Shown here: piece by piece, positions 10,576 to 21,229 of the stretch
Layout: every line of letters starts with the position of its first letter
Numbering within the stretch: position 1 is the stretch's first letter
Origin: Gerris lacustris
Taxonomy: Eukaryota > Arthropoda > Insecta > Hemiptera > Gerridae
Assembly: GCA_951217055.1 (NCBI GenBank)
Contig: OX578277.1
Coordinates: forward strand, 57,408,173 to 57,472,172
DNA length: 64,000 nt
Direction of reading: 5' to 3'
Notes under the pieces: generated by a model
Told to the model about the DNA's origin: nothing
What the model saw: only the letters and a program-made list of their open reading frames with translations
The model's database searches: none
Position numbers and translations under genes: made by a program

Positions 10576-11047
10576 AATCTTGTCTTAACTTTCGATGAGT
10601 TATATACTGTCTTAGTGAATATAGAATCATGTTTAAATTCTCGGCCTCTTACCTTATTATCCAATGACCCTTCTGATCCCCAAACCTTAACTCCTAGCCA
10701 CTTCCTTACAGTCCGCTAGAACCAGATTTGCGCCCGCTTAAGGTCAACTTATTATCACGATGGCAACTTACACAGCAAATGAGCCAACACATTTGGTCAC
10801 GATGGAGTACCTTTCCGGCCTCCAGACTCGCTTGAAGTGGAACGTCAATTCACCGAACCTTAAGGTTGGCACTATTGTTCTTATCAAGGATGACAACCTA
10901 CCCTCTCTCAAATGGAACTTGGGTAGAATCGAACAATTATTTCCAGGAGAAGATGGCTTAGTCCGCGTCGTCAGTGTGAAAACGTCTTCAGGAATTTGGA
11001 AGCGCTCGATCGCGAAGATTTGCCCCCTTCCTGATTCAGAAAATTGA
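10576..11047 (+). pseudogene. BEL/Pao integrase C-terminal region (DUF5641-like), broken
   Basis: Frame 1 stays coding after the TGA to about 10712 (contains DELYTVL, LNSRPLT and TPSHFL, the usual end of BEL integrase). Homology then moves to frame 3 (about 10713-10808, contains LLSRWQL) and to frame 2 (about 10810-11047, contains EYLSGLQTR, VGTIVLIKDDNLP, WNLGRI, LFPGEDGLVRVV and KRSIAKICPLP). The last block is the C-terminal domain found after BEL integrases. It ends at the TGA at 11045. Each frame change equals loss of one base. Confidence 0.85.
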
Positions 11048-11159
11048 TTTTAGAATTCAACTTTTTAAGTGATATATTTTTATTATTTTTTTTTTTTTTG
11101 TTTATTTTGCTTCCATATCGTTAATTTTTTGTTTCGGTGTTGTTGAAAGCCGGCCTTTC

Positions 11160-11172
11160 AAGGTGGGCGGTA
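11160..11172 (+). promoter_or_regulatory. Polypurine-like tract before the 3' LTR
   Basis: 'aaggtgggcgg' sits directly upstream of 'TGTTCAG'. That is the position and composition expected for the plus-strand primer of a BEL element. Confidence 0.5.
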
Positions 11173-11480
11173 TGTTCAGTTTTATATTCATTTAATGTGG
11201 CGCTACTCTGGTGGCGTCGTTTTGAAGCTTGTTTAGTCCCCGCTTCCCCTCCTTTGGACTTTAGATTCCCCCTCCCTCGTCCTGATTTCTGTAAACCTCC
11301 AACAGTCCACTATCGAAATCGAACTCGTACAGTCTAGCATTCTTTTCAAATCTCAAGTATTTTATTTCCACATTTTTATGTTTTGTTTATTTAATACAGT
11401 CTACATTTACTCAAAACCTCATATTGTGTTTGATATTTTTTCTTAACTCGATCCATACTCAATATACTCATACATAAACA
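11173..11480 (+). repeat. Probable 3' LTR of the BEL/Pao element
   Basis: It starts with TGTT just after the purine tract and could end at AACA (11477-11480), giving about 308 bp with TG...CA ends. It contains 'gtggcgctactctggtggcg' near its start. No second LTR copy exists in the window, so both limits are inferred. Confidence 0.5.
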
Positions 11481-11649
11481 GTATCTATTACATTTTTATT
11501 TTTTTACCTGCAGTAATTATTGTTATTGTAGTGCATTTAGTTTAACTAATAAGTTATATTGCTTGATCTAGCGGTTTCGTACGATCGTATGTAATTGAAA
11601 GTTTTCGATTTTAAAGTTATTTCCTTATTTGGTCTACTTTTTATATTTA

Positions 11650-12030
11650 AAAAAAAAAAAAAAAAATTATAAAAACATTTATTTTTTTAAGGAAGTAAAA
11701 ATTGAAAGGGGTAGAAACTTAAAAAAGTTTCTAAAATGAGGTTCTGAAGGAGTCACTAAACCCGAAATTTCGTTGTATTGGAGGGGGCAGAGATGGTAAA
11801 GGGGTCGCACTAGGATGAGAGAGATGTTGGGAAAAAGGGATTCTTGCATAATGGAAAGGGGAGCAGGTCCGGGAGATGTAAAGGGGGCGGTTGAATCCTG
11901 TGTAGAGGGGATGACTAGGGGGTCAGGGGGCGGCCTGTTCCTGTGCACAGCAGGGGGTGGCTCTAAGCTTAGCCAGTCTTGCACTGTACGCCCTTCCGGC
12001 AACACGAGAATTTCTTGGGCAAAAATTATA
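11650..12030 (-). other. GC- and purine-rich block with a coding-like minus frame
   Basis: After an A-run at about 11649-11665 the plus strand is strongly purine-rich (many GGGG and AGGGG runs) to about 11960. On the minus strand a frame stays open from about 12030 to 11679 and reads as Pro-rich protein (contains ILVLPEGRTVQDWLSLEPPP, then RNRPPPDPL). It has no recognised domain and its only Met-like starts are alternative codons. It may be a fragment of an element's ORF or a non-coding asymmetric region. Confidence 0.3.
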
Positions 12031-12784
12031 TATTTTTTAGTATTTATTTATAATTTAAAAAAAATAAATAAATAAAAAAATACAGATATGTATGTATAGT
12101 TTATAATTTATTATTAGTATTTTTTTTGTAAATTTTTTATTTTATTTTTTATCGAAAATAATATTGTAAATCATAACGCTGTATGGGAAAAGACCAAAAA
12201 AGAAAACTCATCAAACATCAAAATCAACGGTAAATAAAATGTTATTTTTTGTTCCTATCATTATTATTTTTTATATTTAATAAAGAATATATATAATGAG
12301 AAAAAACTTATTTTTGAATTTTCTGTAAAACTAAAAATATGAAATTACACATTTTTCTTCAAAAGCATTACTTTAAATTTTATTTTAAAAATACAAAAAA
12401 AAAACAAAAAACTATTAAACTTTTTTTTAAATTTAATTTTCAAAGATTATGTGTGGCTGTATATTCATTTTAAATTTAGACATGGTTTAATAATTGCATG
12501 TAATCTTTACTTTTAAATAATTGTCCAACGAAAATTATTCAAAAAGAAATCTGAGAATTTTATAATATTTATAATTCGATCAACTTATACAGGTAACTTA
12601 ATATGGTTTTAATATTTAACGAATTATTTGCCTTTCACTCATTAGAAATATAGCTGTAAAATACTAATATTTATTTTCCGTATAATAATTTTAATTAATT
12701 ATACGGAATTTATTTTATATTATATATGACATTACTCTTACATTGACCCTGTAATATAATAAAGCAAATTCAATCAAAATTATC

Positions 12785-12786
<2 letters not shown>
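12031..12786. other. AT-rich stretch, nothing recognised
   Basis: Long A and T runs with no element signature. A small inverted pair, 'attccgtataa'-like, lies around 12675-12710. Confidence 0.6.

Positions 12787-12871
<85 letters not shown>
12787..12871. repeat. (TA)n microsatellite
   Basis: A pure alternating TA tract of about 84 bases. Confidence 0.95.
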
Positions 12872-12875
<4 letters not shown>

Positions 12876-12998
12876 GTATAATTTTAATTATTATTTAAAG
12901 ATAAAATGGTAAAATGATCAGATATTGTTGGAATTTGTTTTGATACAAGTATTCTATCAATTGAATTGGTAAAAATTAACTATCATTAAATTCATTGT

Positions 12999-13025
12999 GT
13001 ATATATATATATATATAGATATATG

Positions 13026-13095
<70 letters not shown>

Positions 13096-13110
13096 CACAG
13101 AGAGATTAGT

Positions 13111-13175
<65 letters not shown>
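12999..13175. repeat. Interrupted (TA)n microsatellite in two blocks
   Basis: TA runs at 12999-13094 and 13112-13175 are separated by 'acacagagagattagt'. The second block leads straight into the Helitron-like body and probably grew from the AT-rich 5' terminus of that element. Confidence 0.9.
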
Positions 13176-13180
<5 letters not shown>

Positions 13181-13937
13181 AGTGGCAAAGTCCTGATCGA
13201 CTGACATAGAATCAACGCACAGCAAAATCTGCTTAACCGAGAGACTTGAAATTTTGAGGATATACTCTGTTCATATCATAGGCACCCACTAAGAAAGGAT
13301 TTTGCTAAATTTTGATTTTGGTACACAGGGGTACGGGGTACAAATGTCAAAGTAATGAATACCCTTTATGATGCATATCGTTGAAAAACTCTTTAAGAGT
13401 ACAGTAATTGTTGTTGTGTACAGTTTTGCCATATTTTCATTTAGGAGGGGGGTAAAATGGAATAATATAGCTATATCTTATATAAAAAGAAGTGTTCGTA
13501 TGAGGGTTATTTTATACAAATCTACAGTTTTATCTTAATTTGATGATTATTTACACACTTTTCCTTAAAAGGAAGGGGGAAGGGACTGTCTACATGAATT
13601 TTCGAATTTTAAATTTTGGTATAAAGGTGTACGGAGTACAAGTAGTAAATACGGGGTCAAAGTAGTAATACCCTTCATGATGCATATCGTTGAAACGCTC
13701 TTTAAGAGCACAGTAATTTTTGTTACGTACAGTTTTGTCATATTTACATTTAGAGGGGGTAAAATTGGGGTATTTGCAAATTATCTTATCAATCTTATCT
13801 TGGTATAGAAATAAGTGGGAGGGATAGAATCTAGATATTCTCGCATAGTAAAATAATTTAAATTTTTCTTGGTGGTAGTTTATAAACTTATCAAATTAAA
13901 ATAACACTCCGTAGCGAAGCACGGGTATCCAGCTAGT
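13110..13937 (+). mobile_element. Non-autonomous Helitron
   Basis: The 3' end shows the classic terminus: a short hairpin 'CCGTAGCGAAGCACGG', a few bases, then CTAG (13934-13937) followed by T. The 5' side has 'gatcgactgac', comparable to the 'ctgactgactg' stretch near the start of the second copy at 60159-60716. The exact 5' TC is hidden in the expanded TA tract. The inside carries a 309-bp direct duplication, with 'atgcatatcgttgaaa' at 13371 and 13680. No Rep/helicase coding is present. Confidence 0.75.
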
Positions 13938-15150
13938 GTATTATATTTTTAATTTTGTTACACAAATTAAAGTTAGTTACGCAAGTTCCTTCTCGATAAT
14001 TGAAGCAGTACAAATTATTTTCAAAAAATTAAATTGTTAATCAATTAAATCGAAAATGTGTCTTACTTGGTTTAATTAGTATGTTAATTGACTACAGTTA
14101 TTTTTTTTTTAATCTTGAAAGTTGGAACTTTTTTTTTAGTAACATTTTACTTCTCGTTTTTAACGAGTTGGAAAATCTAAACTTAGAGCTGAATTTCAAT
14201 TTCCGTTGCATAAGATTCACATAATCTATGAGGAATTTTAGCTTATCTTATTTTGTCACTTGAATAGTTTAGGATCTACCTGTGTCCAAAAGACTCATTT
14301 TTGGATATTATACCATGTTAGGCCATCAATATTATAAAATAAAATTATATTGCTAACACAATAACTTCAGTCTATACACACTACGATTATAAAGTAATAA
14401 GACAACATATTGTTTAAAATGTTATTAGTAATTTTGTATAATTTAGTATACTTTTACATAAAATTGATTTAAAATAAAGGATATCTGAAAGATGTATAAA
14501 TTTATTTACAAATTGTATGAGAATATTCAAAAATATGTAAATTTTAAAAGGGTTGTGCTGACAAACCTTACAATTAGAATACAAAATATTATTTTATAAA
14601 AAAATAAAACAATCGTTTTAATTTTGTACTATTAGTCAATAGTAGTAATTTGATATGTACTTAGGTAAATGTTTCGTCCGAGATTTTGTTGGTTTTACTA
14701 GCTGTGTAAAGCTTAAAGCGTTAGCTCAATAAATTTATTCTATAAAATATAAATAATGGTAACCAATATTCTTAAGAGAGCGTGAGACCGAAAATGTTAA
14801 AATCATTTCCGTTTTTTATAAAATGTTAAAATCATTTCCGCACATAATAATCGAGCTTTTTCTAAATGGACCTTTAAAACTTTTTACTTATTTTGATATA
14901 TATATTATTTTTTAATCTGAACTTGAAAATGTGTTTATTCAGAATCGTTGAATGATGATAGAATACTCCTAAATTCATAGTTAAACTGGATTTACTGATT
15001 TCGCTTAAAGACATTACTCTGAGATTGGTTTAATAGTTTTGCTGCATGTGTCTTCAAAGATCACCGCCAGAAATTTCATAACCCGTTTTTATTATTTTTT
15101 TCTTTTATGCTCAGTATAATATATTATATTCTTCTTTTACTACTTGGAAA
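13938..15150. other. AT-rich stretch, nothing recognised
   Basis: A short direct repeat 'aaaatgttaaaatcatttcc' occurs at about 14792 and 14820. Otherwise no gene or element signal is seen. Confidence 0.55.
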
Positions 15151-15164
15151 AGAGAAAAAGTGCA

Positions 15165-15310
15165 TAAAAAAGTTTTTTTTGTATATATAGAGATAGTATT
15201 GTGATGGCGCGGATTTTTAGATTAAATTTGACATTTATGTTCAGAAATTTCCTACCCTGAGGCGAAATCGAGAAATGGATTCTAAATTTTGGGGAAAGCC
15301 CCTCACCCTA
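15165..15310 (+). repeat. Family D repeat fragment
   Basis: 'agagatagtattgtgatggc' and 'ctgaggcgaaatcgagaaat' match blocks of the family D copy at 48609-49212, read there on the minus strand. The fragment is diverged and truncated. Confidence 0.55.
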
Positions 15311-15817
15311 ATTCCTTAATAATTGGGAAGCAAAATTATTTTTCCATTATAAAATTGTCTATAATACGAACTTACCGTAAGTCGTTTTCTCGGGAAAAAT
15401 TCTTATATTCATGATATTGATGAAAATGAATCTGATTTTGCTGAAAATTGAAAATAAGATGTACTTTATCACTTGTTGAACACTTAAATATACGTATAAA
15501 TAGATTAACTTATATATCATAGAATTAAAATGTGGTATCACTATGCACATTAGAAAGGTTTTTTTGCGTTAGTTGGATCGATTTTTTAACTTTTAAATCT
15601 TGCAAATTCTTAAAAATATTTAAATAAAATATAATATATTATAATATATTTGTAAAAAAAAATTGTAGAAATAATTGATTTTTTTTCATTAATAAAAGTA
15701 GAACTAGCTCTAGAATAAAGAAAGATAATCGGCCCGATCAAGTTTTACAACATTTATTTATGTATATTGTGATTATAAATTTAAATCGAATCGAATCTAA
15801 TTAAACCAATAGTCTAG

Positions 15818-16325
15818 AGTCTAGGAGATAGCGTGAAAAAAAAGTATTTGACTAACATAAAGTTAGAATTTTGTGTACATGTTAATCTTTTGGTGCCTTT
15901 TAAGGATATGTGGTAGGCAACGTTCGTATCGTCCACGGGACATAGATCGGTAATAGGCATTTGAAAAAAAACAATCCGGTGGAGAGCGGCCATGTTTCGC
16001 CAATTATGGTGGACAATGTGATCTTCATGATCCTGAGTACGAAATTAGTTAATAGACCAAAAATCAAGTTGATGGCACTTTGACACTTTATAGGTGATCA
16101 CTTTGATTTGGAGTAATATTTATGAATAATTAACCTATCAAGTGACAAACTAACATCATGAAAATCTCATTGTCCACCATAAAGGGCGGGACATGGCCGC
16201 TTTCCACTGGTTTTTTTTTTTCAAATGCCTATTGACAGGTTATGTCCCGCAGACGAGTTTTGCCGACCACATATTCATAAAAGGCACTTAAAGATTAACT
16301 TGTACACAAAATTCTAGCTTGATGT
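15818..16325. mobile_element. Foldback-type element with about 180-bp inverted arms
   Basis: The left arm (about 15855-16035) and right arm (about 16155-16325) are imperfect reverse complements over most of their length. Shared blocks include 'tagaattttgtgtaca', 'atatgtggt', 'gggacata', 'aataggcatttgaaaaaaaa', 'agcggccatgt' and 'atggtggacaatg'. About 120 bp separate the arms. An outer extension (15818-15855, 'ggagatagcgtg') is present on the left only, but it recurs next to the lone arm at 43703-43850, so the right end is truncated. There is no coding sequence. Confidence 0.75.
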
Positions 16326-17052
16326 TTAAAAAATAAATAATTAAAATATAATAAATATAGTCCTTTGTGGATTATTATAATCCGAAAATCGGTCAATCAA
16401 AAATACTAATATATTCTTGTTTAGACTCATGCAAATTCTGTCCCACGGTCTCTTTCATTTCTGTTATATATTTTCATTAAGTTCCTCAGATCCTTTTAGA
16501 TTTCTTACGCATTGCAAAATACTTTCAAACAAACGTAGTTAAAAGAATCTGATAATTATTGAACCTTTTTTATGCTAATTTCTTTCTCCATCTTTATCTC
16601 GGCTTTTTTCTCCAGCAACTATCTGAGATACTGGAATATTTCTCAGAAAGTATCTTATATGGTTTTATTAGTATTTTAATGGGCTAAATTCACACATTCT
16701 TCAATAAAAGTCGTCTAAACATTTTGATAGCATTTTTTTAATTCTTTTTTCTTTTAATTGATTTGTACTTAATTGATCCCCAGATTTATAACTGCGTTTT
16801 ATTTAATCGGTTTTGTTGTTCAGTGCAATCTTTAGTGTCAGACAACATACTACAGACAGACAATTCTGTTTTCGGACCTTTACGTGTAAAATTATGAACA
16901 ATGAATTTTTAGATCCAAAGGGTTTGTTAACCCGCAATCTCTATTAAAGTAAGATGTTTCATAAATTTGTAAATGAAGTAAGGTCTTTCATAAATTAAAA
17001 AGGTAATATTTCCAATTTCTTTTTCCTTCTTTGCATCCTAATAAAAATCTTA

Positions 17053-17058
<6 letters not shown>
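16326..17058. other. AT-rich stretch, nothing recognised
   Basis: No reading frame, RNA or repeat signature that I can support. Confidence 0.55.

Positions 17059-17059
<1 letters not shown>

Positions 17060-17114
<55 letters not shown>
17060..17114. repeat. (TA)n microsatellite
   Basis: A pure TA tract flanked by A and T runs. Confidence 0.95.
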
Positions 17115-17125
<11 letters not shown>

Positions 17126-17274
17126 TATGTACGTAAATATGTTCCTCATGTTGTAGGCTTGGTTTCATTGAAAACATTTAAGTAGAACTAAAATTATTAA
17201 CAATTTTATATAAAAAATAAAATAAATAAATAATTATAATAATTTACGAAATTAGGTTGACAAAATATATGTGA

Positions 17275-17395
17275 CAAAACCCACTGATTCACTAATCAAA
17301 ATGTTTGAGTACTTCTAAACCACATATGAGACTCGCGTTTTTTGCGTTTGGTAGAAAATTTCCCAGCTAGACTGGAAAAATCCGAAAAGCTATTT
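17275..17395 (+). repeat. Module F repeat, copy 1
   Basis: 'aaaatgtttgagtacttc', 'gagactcgcgttttttgcgt' and the Pro-like 'cccagctagactgga' correspond in order to 'aaaatgtttgggcacttc', 'gagacttgcagttttttgca' and 'cccaatccgactagaa' at 22805-22890. Confidence 0.55.
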
Positions 17396-17941
17396 ATTTT
17401 TTTTATTTTTACCACCTTAAAAAATTAAAGATTTTTGTCGAAAAACTTATAAAAGTTTTTTTGGATGCTTATTGCGGCTAAACGGTTAGTCGTATCGAAA
17501 AGCAGATTGCACTGGCGGTAATTGATTTTAAAATATATACAACTTTGGTTCTAAGACTTTATGTCGTACCCTCATCGGCTCTACCTTTAATAGAGATAAT
17601 TTTGATCATTAAAAAGATTGACTGAGATCCCTCTCATGGCGTCCGCAAACAAATAATCATCTTTTACATTAATATAAACATGTATTAAAACTAATATTTT
17701 TTTATCACTTGCTTTCATTTGCATGATTAATATTTTAATACATATATTATTTACCTTTTCATAAAAAAAATGAGAGTCGGTGGTAGTACCCTTTTATAGT
17801 TAATGAATATACATATACATAGGTGGGTCCTCCATAGGAGGGTAAATAATTTCAAAGTTTTTAGCTTCCCGAGAGGTTTCTTAATTATGAGTAGAGTTTA
17901 GAAACAGAAGAAGTATTAATAAGATGAATAGTAAATAAATA

Positions 17942-17975
17942 GTCCGTAGGCAAAAAACGTGGACCCTTATAATAC
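17942..17975 (+). repeat. Module H hairpin, copy 1
   Basis: 'gtccgtaggc' followed after a short spacer by 'ggaccctta' forms a GGTCC-type stem. The same module recurs at 26186-26225. Confidence 0.5.
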
Positions 17976-18066
17976 ATTGCTGCGCTTGTCTGTATACAAA
18001 TATAATATAATGTTTTTAGATACAATAGCAAAACGAAACCAAGGCTCGACTGCGCAGCTGCATATA

Positions 18067-18976
18067 AAGGGTGTCCCAGCTAATATTGAGCAGCGAAATA
18101 TCTCCGGAACCATAATTGATAGAAAGATGCGGATTCCAGGGTTCGATAATGGCTATAAATGCTCTCCAAGAAAAAATGCTGAACATTTTCTGTCTTCAGC
18201 AAAAGTGTGTGCAGTTTACATAATAAACAAAAGTGAATAAGAAGCCATATTTATTAGATTACATTTGGATTCTATGGCTAAAAATAAGAACTTTTTACTC
18301 TGGGAAATTTTTTCTCCGAGCATTACTTTGCCGTCTGGAAAGCACTTAACCTGCAAAAATTGAAACTTAAAGTCCATTTTACAGCTAAACTAAATGATTT
18401 AGGAAAAAAAATTCAAAATACAAAAAGTTGTAATTTTTTTTACCGTAAAATTAAAATCCATTCTTAAAGATTGGAACCGGAAAAAATATAAAAAAACCCC
18501 GATGAAATTCCATTAATTAGTTTAAAAGTTATAAGCGAATATAATTATTTATTAGTGCGATAATTTTGATGACGTCAAAGTTTGTTTACATCTGTCAAAA
18601 TACCGCCAAACTTCAAATAATTAAATAAAATATAGGTATTAAAAATAAGGTTTTTTTTTGAAGAATGATAATAAATCAGTTATTTCAGAACGGTCACCCA
18701 TCCAAGTACTGACCACGTCCAATGCTGCTTCCTCCTGCTGCGAAGCAGCTGGAGAGCACACTTTAGTGGCCTCTGAAGTGAGGAAAAGTTCCGAGGTACC
18801 CTGTACCCGATTTTTTTATTATGTAAACTGCACACACTTTTGCTGAACACAGAAAATGTTCAGCATTTTTTTCTTGGAGCAAATTTAATGCCATTATCGA
18901 TCCCTGGAATCCGCATCATTATATATATCAAGGTTCCGAAGATATTTCGCTGTTCCTTGTTAGCTGGGATACCCTG
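18067..18976. mobile_element. Long-inverted-repeat element (arms about 165 bp) enclosing a 5S-like core
   Basis: The left arm (18067-18230) and right arm (18812-18976) are reverse complements with scattered mismatches. They share 'cagcgaaatatct', 'gatgcggattccaggg', 'atgctgaacattttctgt' and 'agtgtgtgcagtttacataa'. The outer ends read 'AAGGGTGTCCCAGCTAA' and 'TTAGCTGGGATACCCTG' next to TA on both sides (18065-18066, 18977-18978), consistent with a TA target duplication. The interior holds the 5S-like segment at 18687-18730. No transposase is present. Confidence 0.7.
18687..18730 (-). repeat. 5S rRNA-derived segment (SINE3-like head), copy 1
   Basis: Read on the minus strand, it follows eukaryotic 5S rRNA across its internal promoter. 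'aagcagcattggacgtgg' corresponds to the A box and intermediate element, and 'cagtacttggatgggtgacc' to the C box, which it matches almost base for base. The 5S 5' half is absent; upstream sequence instead carries 'tcgggtacagggtacctcgg'. A 5S-derived SINE or pseudogene fits. It is not a functional 5S gene. Confidence 0.7.
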
Positions 18977-19444
18977 TAGGGAAATTATGATAATTTAAAC
19001 TCATCGAATAAAGGACTTGATAATGACCGGATAGGTCTAAACGACGCCACCAAAGTAACTGTTTGATATTATCTACCCTTAAGAGGATCCCCCTTTTCAT
19101 TAAAAAAAATAATAATAATTTGATTTCATTTAAGTTTACTTATGAAGCACGAAGGACAAAGCTTCTTGAAGCGAAGATGAAGAATAAGGGTGTTTCTGTA
19201 GGCACAATAAAATAACAAAAATATTAAACTAATAAAATAGAGGATTTTTTTTTTCATTTCTAGACTCCAAACTGGAGTGTATTTTAGTCTTATTGATGAA
19301 ATAAATTATTAATAATATAGACCTTATTCTACTTTAAGAAGGCTTTGGAAACCAAATTGTTTAGGCATTTCATGTTATTGCTAGGCCTACATGATAATAG
19401 GAAACATAGCCACTAATTGCTATTGGATTTCTATCTTGGAATTT

Positions 19445-19526
19445 TTTAAATCGGAGACATTAAAAATGTTCGATCTTTGGAACGATTACAAAGCTTCCGT
19501 TACCTTCGGTAAGCTCGGAAGCAAAA
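19445..19526 (-). repeat. Family A 5'-end fragment, antisense
   Basis: It contains the imperfect palindrome 'gcttccgttaccttcggtaa' plus 'gctcggaagc', then 'ttggaacgatt' and 'aaatcggagacat'. This is the reverse of the family A head at 62025-62100. Confidence 0.65.
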
Positions 19527-19557
19527 TTAAAGTTAAAAATAAATGAATAAAATTATA

Positions 19558-20594
19558 CAGGGTGGACCAAAAGTCCCCCCCCCCTCTTAACTTTTGAACG
19601 CTTCGAGATAAATTAATGAAACTTGGGGGATCTCTACCATCCAAAGGGAAGTTTGTTTTCATGCAATTACCCACTAGGGGCAACCACCCACTTTGCCCCC
19701 AGGCCATAACTTCAAAATTTCAAATTGGAATGTATATTTTTTATAGCATATTTGGATTCTAGGGTGAAAAATAATAAACTTTTACTTGAAACTATTTTTC
19801 CTATCTCCAATATTTTGCCCCCCCACAGGGGGGTCAGCAAAATAACCCTTCCGAAATATTAAAAAAAAATAACTCTTAGATCGTTATAAAATCTAACCTG
19901 TTTGAAATAAAGTAATGAAACTTGAAGGATCTGTACCATGTAAAGGGAAGTGTGCATTCATCCACTCGCGTACTAGGGGCAACCACCACTTTGCCCCCAG
20001 GCGCTGAAATTTTCCATTTTTATACCTTTGCCCCCCTATAGGGGGCAAATATTGGAGATATAAAAAAAAGTTTTAAGTAAAATATTTTTATTTTTTGCCT
20101 TAGAATCTAAATCTGCTATGAAAAATATATACTCTAGGTTAAAATTTTGAAGTTAGGGGGCCTGGGGGCAAAATGACTGGTTGCCCCTACTGCGCAATTG
20201 CATGAAAACAAACTTTCCTTTACATGGTACGGATCCCCTAAGTTTCATTAATTTATCTCTAACCGTTTAGATTTTACAACGTTTTATCAGAAGGGTTATT
20301 TTGCTATCTTTGCTCTCCTCTAGGGGGCAAAATATAGGATATAGAGAAAGAAGTTTTAAGTAAAAGTTTATTATTTTTCACCGTAGAATCCAAATATGCT
20401 ATAAAAAATATACACTCCAATTTAAAATTTTGAAGTTGGGTTGCCTGGGGGCAAAGTGGGTTGTTGGCCCTAGTGGGCGATTGCATAAAAACAAACTTCC
20501 CTTTGCATGGTAGAGATCCTCCAAGTTTCATTAATTTATCTCAAACCGTTCAAAAGTTAAGAGGGGGGGGGGGGGAGACTTTTGGACCACCCTG
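19558..20594. mobile_element. Four-arm palindromic element with 'CAGGGTGGACCAAAAG' termini
   Basis: The termini 'CAGGGTGGACCAAAAGTCC' and its complement are flanked by TA on both sides (19556-19557, 20595-20596). Inside are four related units of about 210-290 bp: two forward (19558-19845 and 19885-20035) then two reversed (20040-20290 and 20300-20594). Every unit carries the 'taatgaaactt', 'aaagggaagt', 'taggggcaacca' and 'tttgcccccagg' blocks. The whole could fold back on itself. A lone copy of the right end lies at 22690-22770. No coding sequence; the outer TA and TIR suggest a Tc1/mariner-type or similar DNA transposon origin. Confidence 0.75.
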
Positions 20595-20596
20595 TA

Positions 20597-21229
20597 TTAT
20601 GGTAAATAATTATTTTCTGTTAAATACAAATTTAGATTATAAATAGATTAGTGAGTATCGATGGATAATTATGTGATAATACTGTTGTGCTAAAGGAGTG
20701 AGTGTCGGAGCATGAGAAGGAGCACGACAACTTGTTGCTAGTGCTGGGATACTTGTTGAGGCAAGCCCTGAATCAAATCCAGTATTATGCAAGTATTGAC
20801 TTATTAAGTTGTGGTCTGGATTCCGAGTATTGTCGTGGTTTCAAATACTTTTTTAACATATCCTTGTTTTACTTTAGTTCTTCATGAAAATTTGTCTATT
20901 TTCTTTCTTTTCTTCTCATAAATATTTTTGGTATAAGTAATTTACTTTTAAGTTGGAATAATTTGAAACTAACCAAGGGATAAGTTGATCATTTGTATTA
21001 TTTATTTAGTTTTAGCTTATCTACTCGTTTATTTTTCACTTTCCCATATACGTAATAATATATTTTTAAATAAAAAGAATTAAGATTGTGCAACAATTCC
21101 AGTTCTTAGACCAGGTTTTTCTTTTAAAAAATGTCATTTTAAGTTACTTGCAAAAGATTGCTATTATAGTATCATAATTAGCGTGGTGTATCGTGAGAGG
21201 AGAGGCTACCCTGCAGCAGCACTCCTATC
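20597..21229. other. Non-coding stretch, nothing recognised
   Basis: No conserved protein or repeat blocks are seen. The short open frame at 20702-20887 has no recognisable content. Confidence 0.5.

Larger units (their letters stand above)
6599..11480 (+). mobile_element. BEL/Pao LTR retrotransposon, 5'-truncated and mutated
   Basis: The order gag zinc knuckles, DSG protease, YIDD reverse transcriptase, RNase H, HHCC/DDE integrase, polypurine-like tract and LTR is that of the BEL/Pao family. No 5' LTR, primer-binding site or gag N-terminal region can be found upstream; coding similarity begins abruptly at about 6599, so the 5' end is missing. The coding frame is broken at about 7893, 10573, 10713 and 10810. 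The copy is therefore non-autonomous as assembled, although domain conservation is high enough to suggest fairly recent activity. The 3' limit is inferred from LTR-like ends. Confidence 0.9.

Noticed and set aside
18687..18730. Functional 5S rRNA gene
   Set aside because: Only the internal promoter part is 5S-like and the 5' half is unrelated.
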